From Chersky-840 sp035604715 (GTDB taxonomy: Bacteria; Actinomycetota; Acidimicrobiia; Acidimicrobiales; UBA8190), in the NCBI GenBank assembly GCA_963731665.1, contig CAVSWP010000002.1:1-64000 (forward strand): a stretch of DNA of 64,000 bases, written 5' to 3'. Below, piece after piece: positions 1 to 9,053 of the stretch. A program made the translations under genes and the position numbers. Below the pieces are notes generated by a model. The model was not told where the DNA came from and did no database searches. It saw only the letters and a program-made list of their open reading frames with translations. How positions within the stretch are numbered: position 1 is the stretch's first letter; every line of letters starts with the position of its first letter.

Positions 1-606
1 GCTGACGGTGCGGCCCCGGGCCCCCTGACGCAGCACGGCGGAACGGACCTTCTGCCACATGGCCGCCACCTGGGCGGCGCTGAGGGTGGGGTCGAGCGCC
101 AGGGTCACCTTGGTGGTGGCCTGCCACTCGCCCACCGTCGTGATGCCCAGCACCCGCACGGGGTGGGCGATCTCGAAGGCGGCGGCGTCGTCGGAGCGGG
201 CCGCGCTGGTACCCGATCGGCGGCCTTGGACGGTGGTCCGGCCGGTGCGTTCGAGGTAGAACAGCAGCGCGGCGGCGCGGGCTCGCTCCCATAGGCCCGG
301 TCGGTCGTCGTCGGCCCCCTCGGGCTCGGACGCCTCGAGCTCGGCCTGGATCCTCGAGGCGAGGTCGACGGGGTACCGGGGGATGCTGACGGGCGTCGTG
401 GCGCGCTCGGCCGCCATGGCGTCCACCTCGGAGCGCAACTCGCCGATCTCCTCGGCCAGGAAGCCGGCGGGGTCGTCCTCAGCCTCGGCGTCGACGAGGA
501 ATCCGCTGCGGTCGAGAAAGCCCCACTCGGCACTCCCCGTCGGCGGCCAGCCGCGCTGCTGGAGAACGGCGTCGACGCCGGTCCGCAGCTGGTGGCGTGT
601 CTCCAT
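1..606 (-). CDS. Hypothetical protein, 3' end beyond the window
   Basis: An open minus-strand frame runs from an ATG at 606 off the left edge without a stop, giving at least 202 residues beginning METRHQLRTG. The composition is that of a real protein: an acidic helical N-terminal half (LAEEIGELRSEVDAMAAER near residues 49-67), then a segment with LLFYLERTGR and a more beta-like end. I recognise no domain, signal peptide or membrane segment. Frames on the other strand here are Arg/Pro/Ser-rich and look like shadows. It is separated by about 75 bp from the permease gene, which lies on the same strand and upstream of it. Function unknown. Confidence 0.7.
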   Translation of the reverse strand, partial: METRHQLRTGVDAVLQQRGWPPTGSAEWGFLDRSGFLVDAEAEDDPAGFLAEEIGELRSEVDAMAAERATTPVSIPRYPVDLASRIQAELEASEPEGADDDRPGLWERARAAALLFYLERTGRTTVQGRRSGTSAARSDDAAAFEIAHPVRVLGITTVGEWQATTKVTLALDPTLSAAQVAAMWQKVRSAVLRQGARGRTVS

Positions 607-682
607 GGGCGCAGACTAATCCTGGCGCCGGCGCCGCTGTCCGATGAGCCCGCCCGGCCCGACGTCGGGCGGGTCCCGTTCG

Positions 683-1882
683 TCAACCGACGGGCGTGAC
701 CCGCGCCTGTCCGGGAGCGTGATCGTGGCCGTCGGCGTCACCCGGGGGCGGCCCGCCCATCATCTTGAGCATGGGTCGACCGCCGCTGCGCAGGAAGCGG
801 ACCACCAGCGCGGCGGCCGCCAGGAGGAACACGATGTTGAGGACGGTGGTGTAGTCCCAGTGCAGCGCGACTTCGCCGACCTTGGCGTGGTGAGAGCTCG
901 GGACCAGGCCCAGGCCGTCGAAGACGAGCTCGACGACGTACCCGGCGCTCACCATGGCGCCGTAGAAGCAGCCCAGGACCACCAGCATCATGCGCGTCCC
1001 GTAGTACTTCCGGTAGATGGCCAGGATGGGCACGATGATCAGGTCGGCGAAGATGAACGCCACCACCCCGCCGAAGCTGATCCCGCCGTTCCACAGCACC
1101 GCCGCGAGCGGGACGTTGCCGATCGAGCACACGAAGCTCAGCAGGCTGACCACGGGGCCGACGAGCGGTCCCCACACCTTGGACAGCACGGGGTGGCCGG
1201 TGAAGAAGAAGTGCTGCCAGAAGCTCGGCGGGACCCACGCAGCCAGAGCTCCGGCGACGAGCAGGCCGAGGACGATGTCGCGCAGCACCGCCAGGAACTC
1301 CATGACGAAGATGTGCGAGATGGCCGTGAGGGCCTGGCCCGAGCGCAGACGGTGCCAGACACTCCCCGGCGCATCGATGCTCATGTCCATCGCCGCATGC
1401 CCTTCCATGGAGCCCGGGACTCCCTTGTCGGCCTGGGCGCGCGCCGCCTCGAGGATCTTGGCGCGCAGGAAGATCCGGAACCACAGCGCCACCAGCACGA
1501 TCATGATCGGGCCGCCCACGAACTCGGCCAGGGTGAACTGCCACCCCAGGAGTAGGGCCAGGATGATGCCGAGCTCCACCACCAAGTTGGTGGACGCGAT
1601 CTCGAAGACCATGGCGGCGGTGAAACTCGCACCCTTGCGGAACAGGGTCCGGGCCAGTGCCACCGCGGCGTAGGAGCACGACGACGAAGCCGCTCCCAGC
1701 CCCGCGGCCACGGCCAGAGCCCGGGGACCGTCGCCACCGAGGAGGCGCTCGACCGTGCTGCGCCGCACCACGGACTGGACCAGCGCCGCCAGACCGAAGC
1801 CGAGGACCAGGGCCCACAGGATCTCCCAGGTCATCGAGCCGGAGACGAGCAGGGCGTGGCCCAGCGCGTGGAGGACTCTCAT
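683..1882 (-). CDS. Permease of the YraQ/DUF318 (UPF0718) family
   Basis: A 399-residue integral membrane protein with about eight hydrophobic segments. The family hallmarks are two Cys-containing half-repeats: SSSCSYAAVALARTLFRKG near residue 65 and FVCSIGNVPLAAVLWNGG in the C-terminal half. Homologues are predicted permeases, some linked to arsenic or metal resistance. The substrate cannot be read from the sequence. The His-rich tail (DADGHDHAPGQ) may bind metal. The ATG at 1882 overlaps the stop of the ArsR gene by 4 bases (ATGA), so the two are translationally coupled and the permease is probably controlled by that regulator. A longer in-frame upstream extension would overlay the regulator and is rejected. 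Confidence 0.85.
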   Translation of the reverse strand: MRVLHALGHALLVSGSMTWEILWALVLGFGLAALVQSVVRRSTVERLLGGDGPRALAVAAGLGAASSSCSYAAVALARTLFRKGASFTAAMVFEIASTNLVVELGIILALLLGWQFTLAEFVGGPIMIVLVALWFRIFLRAKILEAARAQADKGVPGSMEGHAAMDMSIDAPGSVWHRLRSGQALTAISHIFVMEFLAVLRDIVLGLLVAGALAAWVPPSFWQHFFFTGHPVLSKVWGPLVGPVVSLLSFVCSIGNVPLAAVLWNGGISFGGVVAFIFADLIIVPILAIYRKYYGTRMMLVVLGCFYGAMVSAGYVVELVFDGLGLVPSSHHAKVGEVALHWDYTTVLNIVFLLAAAALVVRFLRSGGRPMLKMMGGPPPGDADGHDHAPGQARVTPVG

Positions 1883-2256
1883 CGCTGGTCCTCGGGCACC
1901 GCCACCGACAACAGCTGGCGCAGGCAGTGCTCGAGGAGGGGATGGGGGAAGTCGGGAGCCAGGCTGTAGTAGACGACCCGGCCCTCCTTGCGGAAGCTCA
2001 CCAGGCCGGCGGTGCGGAGCATGCGCAAGCCGTAGGACACGGCGTCGTCGGTCACCTCCAGGGCCAGGGCCAGATCGCCGACGCACAGCCGCTCCACGCT
2101 GGACAGGGCGAACAGCAGGCGCGATCGCACCGGATCGGCGATGAGCCCGAGGAGGCCGGCCAGGCGACCGGCGTCGTCGAACGAGATCAGGCTGTGGCGG
2201 GCGGCGGCGACCCCGACGAGGTCGACGGGGTGGTCGTGCGGCAGGGTTCCCGGCAT
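1879..2256 (-). CDS. ArsR/SmtB-family transcriptional regulator
   Basis: A 125-residue winged-helix repressor. The fold is clear: DPVRSRLLFAL near residues 41-51, recognition-helix region LCVGDLALALEVTDDAVSYGLRML split over 57-80, and wing VSFRKEGRVVYYSL at 86-99. RLCVGD retains one Cys (C58) of the metal-binding ELCVCD box of CadC/SmtB proteins, and the last helix carries H105, H110 and C111, where some members have an alpha5 metal site. Metal sensing is therefore plausible but unproven. It starts at an ATG with GGAGA about 7 bases upstream and is followed by the permease with a 4-base overlap. A set of inverted repeats lies immediately upstream. Confidence 0.88.
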   Translation of the reverse strand: MPGTLPHDHPVDLVGVAAARHSLISFDDAGRLAGLLGLIADPVRSRLLFALSSVERLCVGDLALALEVTDDAVSYGLRMLRTAGLVSFRKEGRVVYYSLAPDFPHPLLEHCLRQLLSVAVPEDQR

Positions 2257-2270
2257 CGATATTCTCCGTA

Positions 2271-2292
2271 TATCCGTACTAGTATTCGGATA
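2271..2292 (-). promoter_or_regulatory. Probable ArsR operator (nested inverted repeats)
   Basis: TATCCG and CGGATA form a perfect inverted repeat separated by 10 bases, 15-36 bases upstream of the ArsR start codon. A second inverted repeat, AGTAT-N4-ATACT, overlaps its distal side (2281-2294), and the inner TACTAGTA is itself palindromic. The stretch is conspicuously A/T-rich for this genome. Position and symmetry fit autorepression by the downstream regulator (inference). Confidence 0.6.
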
Positions 2293-2338
2293 CTAACGGT
2301 TCGAGCCCCAGACCCAGCCCGAGCCCGAGCTGTGCCGG

Positions 2339-3160
2339 TCAGGGCAGCAGCAGGGCGGCCATGCGGCGCGTCGCCACCACCAGGCCGAGGCCTCCGGCCA
2401 CCACCAGATAGGTGACATGGCCCACCAAGGACCACGACAGGATTCCGGTGTCGAGGCCACGCAGGAGGGCCACCCCCTGGTAGAGCGGGGTGCAGCGGAT
2501 CACGGCCTGGAGCCAGCCCGGGTACACCGACAGGGGATAGAAGGTGGCCGAGAAGAGGAACAGGGGGATGAGCGCCAGCGAGACCTTGTCGAAGTCCTGC
2601 CAGCTGCGCATGTAGGTCGTCCCCGCCATCCCGACCGCCGCGAAGGCGAAGCTGACGGTCATGGCCGCCGGCAGGCACAGGATGGCCCACGGCGACAGGA
2701 CGTAGCCGAGCCCGGCCATGACCACCAGGAAGGCGGCCGAGTAGACCGTGGCCCGCATGAGGGCCCAGGTGAGCTCGCCGAGCGCCACGTCACCGGGGCT
2801 GAGCGGCGTGGACAATACGGCGTCGTAGGTCTTGGCGATCTTCAGCTTGAAGAAGACGTTGAAGGTGGCGTCGAGGGTGGCGCCGTTCATGGCCGAGGAC
2901 GCCAGCAGCCCCGGGGCGACGTACGCCGTGTAGGCGATGACGTGGTGGCCGACATGGATGGCGCCGACCAGCTTGCTCAGGCCGACGCCGATGGACAGCA
3001 GGTAGAAGAAGGGCTCGAAGAAGCCCGACACGAAGAAGATCCAGGAGCGTCGGTACACCAGGACGTTGCGTTCGACGAGGCGCCGGGCGCGCCGCGTCCC
3101 GAGCAGCGCCAAGGGCGCGATGCGCGGCGACACGCCTCCCGCCACCGATGCGCCCGTCAT
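2339..3160 (-). CDS. ABC-2 type transporter permease (second subunit)
   Basis: A 273-residue membrane protein of the NodJ/DrrB-like ABC-2 family, with about six hydrophobic helices. The C-terminal region holds the family-typical LIPLFLFSATFYPLSVYP followed by TPLYQGVALLRG. It is clearly homologous to the permease encoded just upstream, and the two are the same length. Its ATG overlaps the stop of that gene as ATGA. With the ATPase gene 5' of both, it completes an ABC exporter made from two different permeases, probably a heterodimer. The substrate (drug, lipid or polysaccharide) is not indicated by the neighbours. Confidence 0.88.
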   Translation of the reverse strand: MTGASVAGGVSPRIAPLALLGTRRARRLVERNVLVYRRSWIFFVSGFFEPFFYLLSIGVGLSKLVGAIHVGHHVIAYTAYVAPGLLASSAMNGATLDATFNVFFKLKIAKTYDAVLSTPLSPGDVALGELTWALMRATVYSAAFLVVMAGLGYVLSPWAILCLPAAMTVSFAFAAVGMAGTTYMRSWQDFDKVSLALIPLFLFSATFYPLSVYPGWLQAVIRCTPLYQGVALLRGLDTGILSWSLVGHVTYLVVAGGLGLVVATRRMAALLLP

Positions 3161-3978
3161 GTCACGAGCCTGCGTTGGTACGAGCGCAGGGCGAGCACGA
3201 ACCCCACGACGGTCAGCCCCACCAGGTAGGCGAGATGGGCGCCGGCCGACGCCAGTTGCACGTGGCCGAGCACCAGGCCCCGGCACAACGCCACGCCGTG
3301 GTACAGCGGCGTGGCCTGGGCCACCGGTTGCAGCCAGCCCGGGAGCTGGGCGATGGGGAAGAAGGTCCCCGAGAACAGGAACAGGGGGATCAACCCGAAG
3401 CGGTAGATGGTGGTGAACCCGGTTTCGTTCTTCTGGGCGGCCGCGAAGGCGGCGATGGGCACGGCGAAGGCGAGCCCGGTGAGGATCCCGACGGGAACGG
3501 CGAGGAGGGCCAGGGGGGAGTGCACCGTCCCGAAGGCCGCCATGATCAGCAGGTAGATGGTGCACACCGTGAAGAGGCGCAGCGCGATCCACGCCAGGTG
3601 GCCGACGAGCACGTCGATGACGGTCAGGGGCGTGGCCAACATGGCGAAGTAGGTCCGGAGCCACTTGATGGCGGCCATGACCGGGTACATGGCCTCGTTC
3701 CCGCCGATCTGCATGGCCGTGGACGCCAAAAGCCCGGGGGCCAGGAAGTCGAGGTACCGCACCCCGTCGACGGGGTTCTTGATGAGCGACCCGAGGCCCT
3801 TGCCCATCGCGGCGAGGTACAGCACGGGGTAGAGGAAGCTAGTGGTGATCGACCCCCGCCACGTGCGCTTGTACTGGTACATCCAGTAGCGCATGGAGCG
3901 CACCCACGGCGGCGAAGCCCGCCTTGGGTGCTCCCGTCCCGCGTGCGCGGGTGCTTCGCTCTGGGTGGCCGTGGTCAT
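3157..3978 (-). CDS. ABC-2 type transporter permease (first subunit)
   Basis: A 273-residue ABC-2 permease. After a soluble, basic N-terminal tail (residues 1-35) come about six membrane helices. The family features LIPLFLFSGTFFPIAQLP and TPLYHGVALCRG match those of the downstream permease. The gene follows the ATPase gene by 13 bases and overlaps the next permease by 4, so the three form one operon. It resembles NodJ and daunorubicin-resistance DrrB subunits, which pump hydrophobic or glycolipid substrates outward. That is a family resemblance only. Confidence 0.88.
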   Translation of the reverse strand: MTTATQSEAPAHAGREHPRRASPPWVRSMRYWMYQYKRTWRGSITTSFLYPVLYLAAMGKGLGSLIKNPVDGVRYLDFLAPGLLASTAMQIGGNEAMYPVMAAIKWLRTYFAMLATPLTVIDVLVGHLAWIALRLFTVCTIYLLIMAAFGTVHSPLALLAVPVGILTGLAFAVPIAAFAAAQKNETGFTTIYRFGLIPLFLFSGTFFPIAQLPGWLQPVAQATPLYHGVALCRGLVLGHVQLASAGAHLAYLVGLTVVGFVLALRSYQRRLVT

Positions 3979-3991
3979 GGTGCTGCGGCGC

Positions 3992-4971
3992 TCAGTCGAC
4001 CAACGAGCGGCCGGTCAGGCGGAGGAAGACGTCCTCGAGGGTGGAGCGCCGGATGAGGGTGCTGTCGGGGTCGATCCCCAGCCGGTGCACCTCGGCGAGC
4101 GTGGCCTCACCGTCGTGGGTGTACAGCAGAAGACGGTCGGGGAGGGCTTCGAAGCGCGAGGCCAGTCCTTCGAGGCGTGCCGCCACGCCGGCGGTGTCGG
4201 TGTCGGGGTCGCGAAGCGAAGTTCGAGGACCTCACGGGTCGAGTACTGCCCGATGAGCTGGCTCGGGGATCCTTCGGCCGCGAACCTGCCGCCGTCCATG
4301 ACGGCCAGTCGATCGCAGAGCTGCTCGGCCTCGTCCATGTAGTGGGTGGTGATGATCTGCGTGACCCCCTGTTGCTTCAGGCGGTAGAGGCGGTCCCACA
4401 ACAGGTGGCGAGCCTGGGGGTCGAGGCCGGTGGTGGGCTCGTCGAGGATCAGGATCTCGGGGTCCGAGATCAGGGAGCGGGCGATCGTGAGTCGCCGCTT
4501 CATCCCCCCCGACAGGGGATCGACCTTGTCGTGGGCGCGCTCGGAGAGCTGGGTGAAGTCGAGCAGCTGCTCGGCCCGCTCCCGGATGACCCGGCGGGGC
4601 AGGTCGAAGTACCGGCCGTAGACCATCAGGTTGTCGAGAACGGTGAGCTCGAGGTCGAGCGAGTCCTCTTGGGGCACGATGCCGATGCGGCTCCGGATCC
4701 GGGGACCCTGGTGCCCCGGGTCCATCCCCAGCACCCGCAGCGTGCCGTCCGACACCGGGGACATGCAGGCGATCATCCGCATGGTCGAGGTCTTGCCGGC
4801 GCCGTTGGGGCCGAGCAGCCCGTACGCCTCGCCCCGACCGATCTCGAAGTCGATGCCGTCCACCGCGACGAAGCTGCCGAAGCGCTTGGTGAGCCCGCGC
4901 GCCACCACCAAGGGCTCCGACACGTCGTGAGGGGCCTGTCCGACGGCGCGGGTCGTACCGGTTGGCAGCAC
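3992..4971 (-). CDS. ABC transporter ATP-binding protein (NodI/DrrA-like), frameshifted near 4211
   Basis: The ATPase of the three-gene exporter. Walker A GPNGAGKT at 54-61, signature LSGGM at 153-157, Walker B LILDEP at 174-179 and the H-loop His at 210 are all intact. The reading frame changes at about 4210-4213. One frame reads to LELRF and then becomes a Pro/Thr/Trp-rich tail. The other frame continues with a normal C-terminal accessory domain (ARLEGLASRFEALPDRLLL and so on, ending GRSLVD). One missing base, or two extra, within CGCG at 4210-4213 would explain it. Either the sequence has an indel error or the gene makes a protein with an aberrant end; the catalytic domain is unaffected. 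Confidence 0.85.
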
Positions 4972-5016
4972 GACATCTCAAGCTACCCGCCTGCCGGCGG
5001 GCCCTTTCCCGGAGGA

Positions 5017-5405
5017 TCAGTCCACGACGAGTGCGAGCGCCCGCCGGGCCATGTCGAGGCGCGACGTGGCCGCGGTCCGGGCCGCCCGGTGCAGCAGGCC
5101 GTCCATGTAGCGCGCCAGGCTGACGATGGCGGCCACCGGGTCGGCCAGGAGCAGGGGTACGGGCTCGGTGCGTTCATCGAGGCCCGACACGCGTGGACCA
5201 GCGCGGCGCGCAGGTCGAGCAAGGCGTCGCGAGCAGCGTCCACCCCGATCCGGCCCCGACGCATCCAAAGGCTCAGTCCGAGCGCCAGGGTGAGATTGCC
5301 GTGGTCGAGGTCCCCGGACTCGAGGTCGGCCAGCCCGAGCAGCACCTCGTGGGCGAAGCGCTCGACGGACTCCTCCTCGACCGCCTGGAGCCGCATTCCC
5401 GACAC
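5017..5405 (-). CDS. Small hypothetical protein, frameshifted near 5190
   Basis: A helical protein of about 129 residues of unknown function. It begins at a GTG (VSGMRLQAVEEES) with a good AGGAGG five bases upstream. The first frame covers about 70 residues to DLRAALVHA. The second frame continues naturally as VSGLDERTEPVPLLLADP and ends in MARRALALVVD. The switch lies at the ACGCGT at 5189-5194, where one lost or two gained bases would join the halves. It is divergent from ku. I know no family for it. Confidence 0.55.
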
Positions 5406-5552
5406 CGGAACCTCCTGGTCAGTACCTCGTTTGTCCTGGAAATCAGTGTGCTCCCCGGGTGTAACGGGATGGTGGACCGGGTTACTTATCCTGGTCAGAG
5501 GGGTAGGGACCGTGGTTGACTGGATGTCCCCCCTCCGGCGAAAGGAGTCGAC

Positions 5553-6575
5553 ATGCCCAGAGCGATCTGGACGGGGTCGCTGAGCTTCGGCTTGGTCAAC
5601 GTGCCGGTCGGGCTGTTCTCCGCCACCGACGACAAGGCGATCCACTTCAACCAGTTCCAGGCCGGGACGCCCGACCGCATCCGCCAGAAGCGCGTCAACG
5701 AGCGCACCGGCGAAGAGGTGGAGTACGCCGAGGTCGTGAAGGGATATGACCTGGGCGGGGGCGAGTACGTGATCGTCACGCCCGAAGAGCTCGAGTCGGT
5801 GGAGCCGGGCCGCTCCCGGACCATCGAGATCACCGACTTCGTCGACCTCGACGAGATCGACCCGATCTACTACAAGTCCACCTACTACCTGGGCCCCCTG
5901 GGGGACCAGGCGGCTCGCCCCTACGCCCTGTTGCGCGAGGCCATGGCGCAGAGCAACAAGGTGGCGGTGGCCTCTCTCGTGCTGCGGACCAAGGAACACC
6001 TGGTGACCATCAGGCCGGCGCAGTCGGTGCTGGCGCTCGAGACGATGTACTTCGCCGACGAGATCCGCGACCCCGCCACCGAGGTCCCCGGCGTTCCCGA
6101 CGACGCCGACTTCACCGACCGAGAGTTGAGCACGGCCACGCTGCTGATCGAGTCCATGGCGAGCACGTGGGACCCCACCCTCTACGAGGACGAGTACCGC
6201 AAGCGCGTCGAGGCGCTCATCGACGAGAAGCGTCAGGGCAAGGTGATCGTCACCGAGCGTCCCCAGACCGAGCCCACCAAGGTCGTGGACCTCATGGAGG
6301 CGTTGCAGGCCAGCGTGGAGGCGGCCCGGTCGCACCGTCCCGGCGCCCACATCGCCGCGCCCGGCGCTCCCGGCAAGGCAGCGGCCAAGCGGGGGTCCCG
6401 AGGCGGCCGGGCCCCGTCGTCGTCACCGGCGGAGATGTCGGGCCTGAGCAAGTCCGAGCTGCAGTCCCGGGCCGCCGAGCTGGGCATCGCGGGGCGGTCG
6501 AAGATGACCCGGGAAGAGCTCGAAGCGGCTGTGTCGGCCGCCGCCAAGCCCGCCAAGCGCCGCAAGGCCTCCTGA
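5553..6575 (+). CDS. ku: Non-homologous end joining protein Ku
   Basis: A 340-residue bacterial Ku, which binds DNA double-strand ends and recruits the ligase LigD. The N-terminus MPRAIWTGSLSFGLVNVPV is characteristic. The beta-barrel core spans about residues 1-240. The C-terminal extension is Lys/Arg-rich and holds a SAP/HeH-like helical motif (GLSKSELQSRAAELGIAGR near residues 298-316), which helps DNA binding in long actinobacterial Ku proteins. The start has GGCGAAAGGAG upstream. No ligD is present in the window, so the partner must be elsewhere. Confidence 0.95.
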   Translation: MPRAIWTGSLSFGLVNVPVGLFSATDDKAIHFNQFQAGTPDRIRQKRVNERTGEEVEYAEVVKGYDLGGGEYVIVTPEELESVEPGRSRTIEITDFVDLDEIDPIYYKSTYYLGPLGDQAARPYALLREAMAQSNKVAVASLVLRTKEHLVTIRPAQSVLALETMYFADEIRDPATEVPGVPDDADFTDRELSTATLLIESMASTWDPTLYEDEYRKRVEALIDEKRQGKVIVTERPQTEPTKVVDLMEALQASVEAARSHRPGAHIAAPGAPGKAAAKRGSRGGRAPSSSPAEMSGLSKSELQSRAAELGIAGRSKMTREELEAAVSAAAKPAKRRKAS

Positions 6576-6649
6576 CGGCGGCGAGCGCCGGGCGCGACAG
6601 CCGGGGCGGGCGGGCCCGACAGCGCGGCGTGGTCGGCTAGGAAGTCCTC

Positions 6650-7681
6650 ATGACCGTCGACCCGGCTGTTCGCTACGAGGGCATGAGCCCCAAGGCGTAC
6701 GAGCACCCCGCCGACCGGGCGGCCACCGCCGCCCTGCGGTCGATCCCGCTCATGGACCAGCTCGTCAGACGACTGTGCGACTTCGGCCACGAGCGGCGCT
6801 TCCGGCAGGTGCTCCTGGGCAACGCCGTGCACATCGGCGAGGACCAGGTCCCCGATCTGTGGGACAGCTATCGAAGCTGCGGGTGGGTGCTCGACCTCGA
6901 GCGCACGCCCGACCTGTACGTCACCCAGACGCCGATGGTCAACGCCATGACCGTCGGCGCCCAGAACCCCGTGGTGATCGTGTACTCGGCACTGGTGGGC
7001 TCCTACGAGCCGCTCGAGGTCCGCTCCGTGCTCGCCCACGAGCTCGGGCACGTGCTCTCCGAGCACTACACCTACACCACCGCCCTCGTGATCATCTCCC
7101 AGGTCGTCCAGGGGGCGCTGCCCCGGTCGTTGTTCGCCGGCCTGCCCGTGCGCGCCCTGTACCTGGCCTTGCTCGAGTGGTCGAGGATGGCCGAGCTCTC
7201 CAGCGACCGGGCCGCCGCGCTGGTGCTCGGGGATCCCGTCCCCGTGTGCCAGATGTTGATGCGCATCGCCGGTGGTGCGCTGCCCGGGATGAGCCTCGAC
7301 GCCTTCATCCGCCAGGCCACGGTCTACGAGGAGGAAGACGACATCTACGCGCGCCACGCGCGCTTCTGGGAGGAGGTCGGACGTCCCCACCCGTTCGCCG
7401 TGCGTCGGGTCCGGCAACTCGTGAAGTGGGTGAGTGAGGGCGAATTCGACCCCATCCGGGCCGGCCACTACGTGCGCCGGGGCCAGGAGCCCCCGGCGTC
7501 GGCCGAGTTCGACGCCGCCGTCTCGCACTACGGCGACCGCTTCGTCGCCATGGTGGACCGGGTGGGCGGCGGGGTGCAACGCGTCGCCGACCAGATCAGC
7601 GCCTGGCTGCGTTCCCGTCAGGGCGAGGGCTCGACGGCGTCGGGCGACGACGACGGGGATTGGGACGACGAACCCGGTTGA
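6650..7681 (+). CDS. M48-family zinc metallopeptidase
   Basis: A 343-residue protein with the zinc motif HELGH at 130-134 and a likely third ligand, Glu182, in AELSSDRAAA, as in HtpX/Ste24-type M48 peptidases. It has no signal peptide. Moderately hydrophobic helices follow the HELGH (TYTTALVIISQVVQGAL), but the protein is not obviously a polytopic HtpX. The C-terminus is Asp/Ser-rich. The 3' end overlaps tatC, on the opposite strand, by 64 bases. The substrate is unknown; a protein-quality or envelope role is the usual expectation for the family. Confidence 0.85.
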   Translation: MTVDPAVRYEGMSPKAYEHPADRAATAALRSIPLMDQLVRRLCDFGHERRFRQVLLGNAVHIGEDQVPDLWDSYRSCGWVLDLERTPDLYVTQTPMVNAMTVGAQNPVVIVYSALVGSYEPLEVRSVLAHELGHVLSEHYTYTTALVIISQVVQGALPRSLFAGLPVRALYLALLEWSRMAELSSDRAAALVLGDPVPVCQMLMRIAGGALPGMSLDAFIRQATVYEEEDDIYARHARFWEEVGRPHPFAVRRVRQLVKWVSEGEFDPIRAGHYVRRGQEPPASAEFDAAVSHYGDRFVAMVDRVGGGVQRVADQISAWLRSRQGEGSTASGDDDGDWDDEPG

Positions 7682-8433
7682 GCCCGCACGGCGCGGCCCC
7701 GGAGCAGCTTGCCGATGACGATCGACACCTCGTAGAAGACGTACAGCGGGACGGCCAATGCCAACATCGAGAAGGGGTCTCCGCTCGGGGTGATGATGGC
7801 TGCGCCCGCCACGATCACGACGATGGCCCCGCGACGCCACGACGCCAGCTTCGACGGGCTCACCACCCCCACCAGTTCCAAGGCCACCAGGACGACGGGG
7901 AACTCGAAGGTGAGCCCGAACACCGCCATGAGCGCCATCACCAGGCCCACGTACTTGTTGGGGTCGTAGATCTGCTGCAGCGTCGGCCCCCCGACAGTCC
8001 CGAGGAAACGAAGGGCGTGGGGCAGGCTCACCAGGGCCAGCGACGCCCCCGCCGCGAACAGCACCACGGAAGCCGCCACGAAGGGCACCACGTAGCGCTT
8101 CTCGTTCGGGCGCAGGCCCGGCGTGACGAAGCGCCAGACGTGCCAGGAGACGACCGGCGAGGCCAGGAACGCCCCGGCGTACATGGCCACGTGCACCCGG
8201 AGGGACAGGCCGTCGAGGGGGCCGGTGACGTACAGGGCGCACCGGGGGCTCACGCGGCAGTACGGCGCCTGCAGCCAGTGGAGGATCTGGGGGTAAGCGA
8301 TGAAGGCCACCGTGCAGGTGACCACCAGGGCGACGCCGATCACGAGCACCCGGCGGCGGAGCTCGGCGAGATGCCCGCCGACGGTCATGGGCTGCGGCGC
8401 GCCGCGCCGGGCACGGACCAAGGTGATGGACAT
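7618..8433 (-). CDS. tatC: Sec-independent protein translocase TatC
   Basis: A 271-residue multi-spanning receptor subunit of the twin-arginine translocase, which exports folded proteins. The N-terminal GGHLAELRRRVLVIG matches the conserved HLxELRxR motif, and six hydrophobic helices follow. The conserved FELPVV-like segment appears as LTFEFPVVLVALELVG, and ITPSGDPFSMLALAVPL corresponds to the last helices (usual TatC: ITPxxD). The tail is Ser/Pro-rich and cytoplasmic. It is the last gene of a minus-strand operon with tatA and tatB, 21 bases after tatB. Confidence 0.95.
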   Translation of the reverse strand: MSITLVRARRGAPQPMTVGGHLAELRRRVLVIGVALVVTCTVAFIAYPQILHWLQAPYCRVSPRCALYVTGPLDGLSLRVHVAMYAGAFLASPVVSWHVWRFVTPGLRPNEKRYVVPFVAASVVLFAAGASLALVSLPHALRFLGTVGGPTLQQIYDPNKYVGLVMALMAVFGLTFEFPVVLVALELVGVVSPSKLASWRRGAIVVIVAGAAIITPSGDPFSMLALAVPLYVFYEVSIVIGKLLRGRAVRAQPGSSSQSPSSSPDAVEPSP

Positions 8434-8454
8434 CGGTACGCGGTCCGATCGGGG

Positions 8455-8823
8455 TCAGTTCATCGACGCCGGGTCGGGGGGCACGTCGCCCGGGGAGGGG
8501 CCCGGGGAAGGGGCCGGCGCCGGCGAGGCGTCAGCCTTCCCCGTGGCCACGCCGGCGAGGTCGGCGTGCGAGGTGGCACCGTGCTCCTCGGCGAGCCGGT
8601 CGAGCATCGACAGAGGTGAACGCACGGCGCGGGCGATCTCCGTGGTGGAAGGGAGGTCGGGGAACGACGCCCGCACATCGGTCTCGAATTGTGCCCGCCA
8701 CCGCTTGACATCGCTCCACAGCGCGCCGATGCGGCGTGCCGCCGACGGCAGCTTGTCCGGCCCGAGCACGATGAGGGCGATCACGAGGATCATGAGCACC
8801 TTGGGGGGGCTGAGGAGGAGCAT
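8455..8823 (-). CDS. tatB: Sec-independent protein translocase TatB
   Basis: A 122-residue protein with one N-terminal membrane helix (VLMILVIALIVLGP), the hinge LGPDKLP typical of TatB, then an amphipathic helix with WSDVKRWRAQFETDVRASF and a disordered Pro/Ser/Ala-rich end. The helix-hinge-helix layout and the position between tatA and tatC support TatB rather than a second TatA. Confidence 0.85.
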   Translation of the reverse strand: MLLLSPPKVLMILVIALIVLGPDKLPSAARRIGALWSDVKRWRAQFETDVRASFPDLPSTTEIARAVRSPLSMLDRLAEEHGATSHADLAGVATGKADASPAPAPSPGPSPGDVPPDPASMN

Positions 8824-8849
8824 GGGGATCCCTCCGCTGCGGTGGCGCG

Positions 8850-9053
8850 TTACGCCTGACCCCCGACGGTGGCACTCGAGTCGGCGTTGGGCGTCGAGGA
8901 CGTGTCCTGGACCTCGGCGAGCCCCTTCTTGAACTCGGCGCGCGCCGAGCCCAGCGACCGGGCCAGCTTCGGGATCTGGGTCCCCCCGAACAGCACGGCC
9001 ACCACGACGACGAGGACCACCACTCCGTCGATCCCGAAGATCTCAGCAAGCAT
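8850..9053 (-). CDS. tatA: Sec-independent protein translocase TatA
   Basis: A 67-residue protein with an N-terminal membrane helix (VVVLVVVVAVLFGG), the FGGTQIPKLARSLG hinge and amphipathic helix, and a short polar tail. It polymerises to form the Tat pore. Its ATG lies inside the end of the upstream ferritin-like gene (11-base overlap), so the two genes are coupled. The order ferritin-like, tatA, tatB, tatC on one strand suggests a single transcript. Confidence 0.92.
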   Translation of the reverse strand: MLAEIFGIDGVVVLVVVVAVLFGGTQIPKLARSLGSARAEFKKGLAEVQDTSSTPNADSSATVGGQA

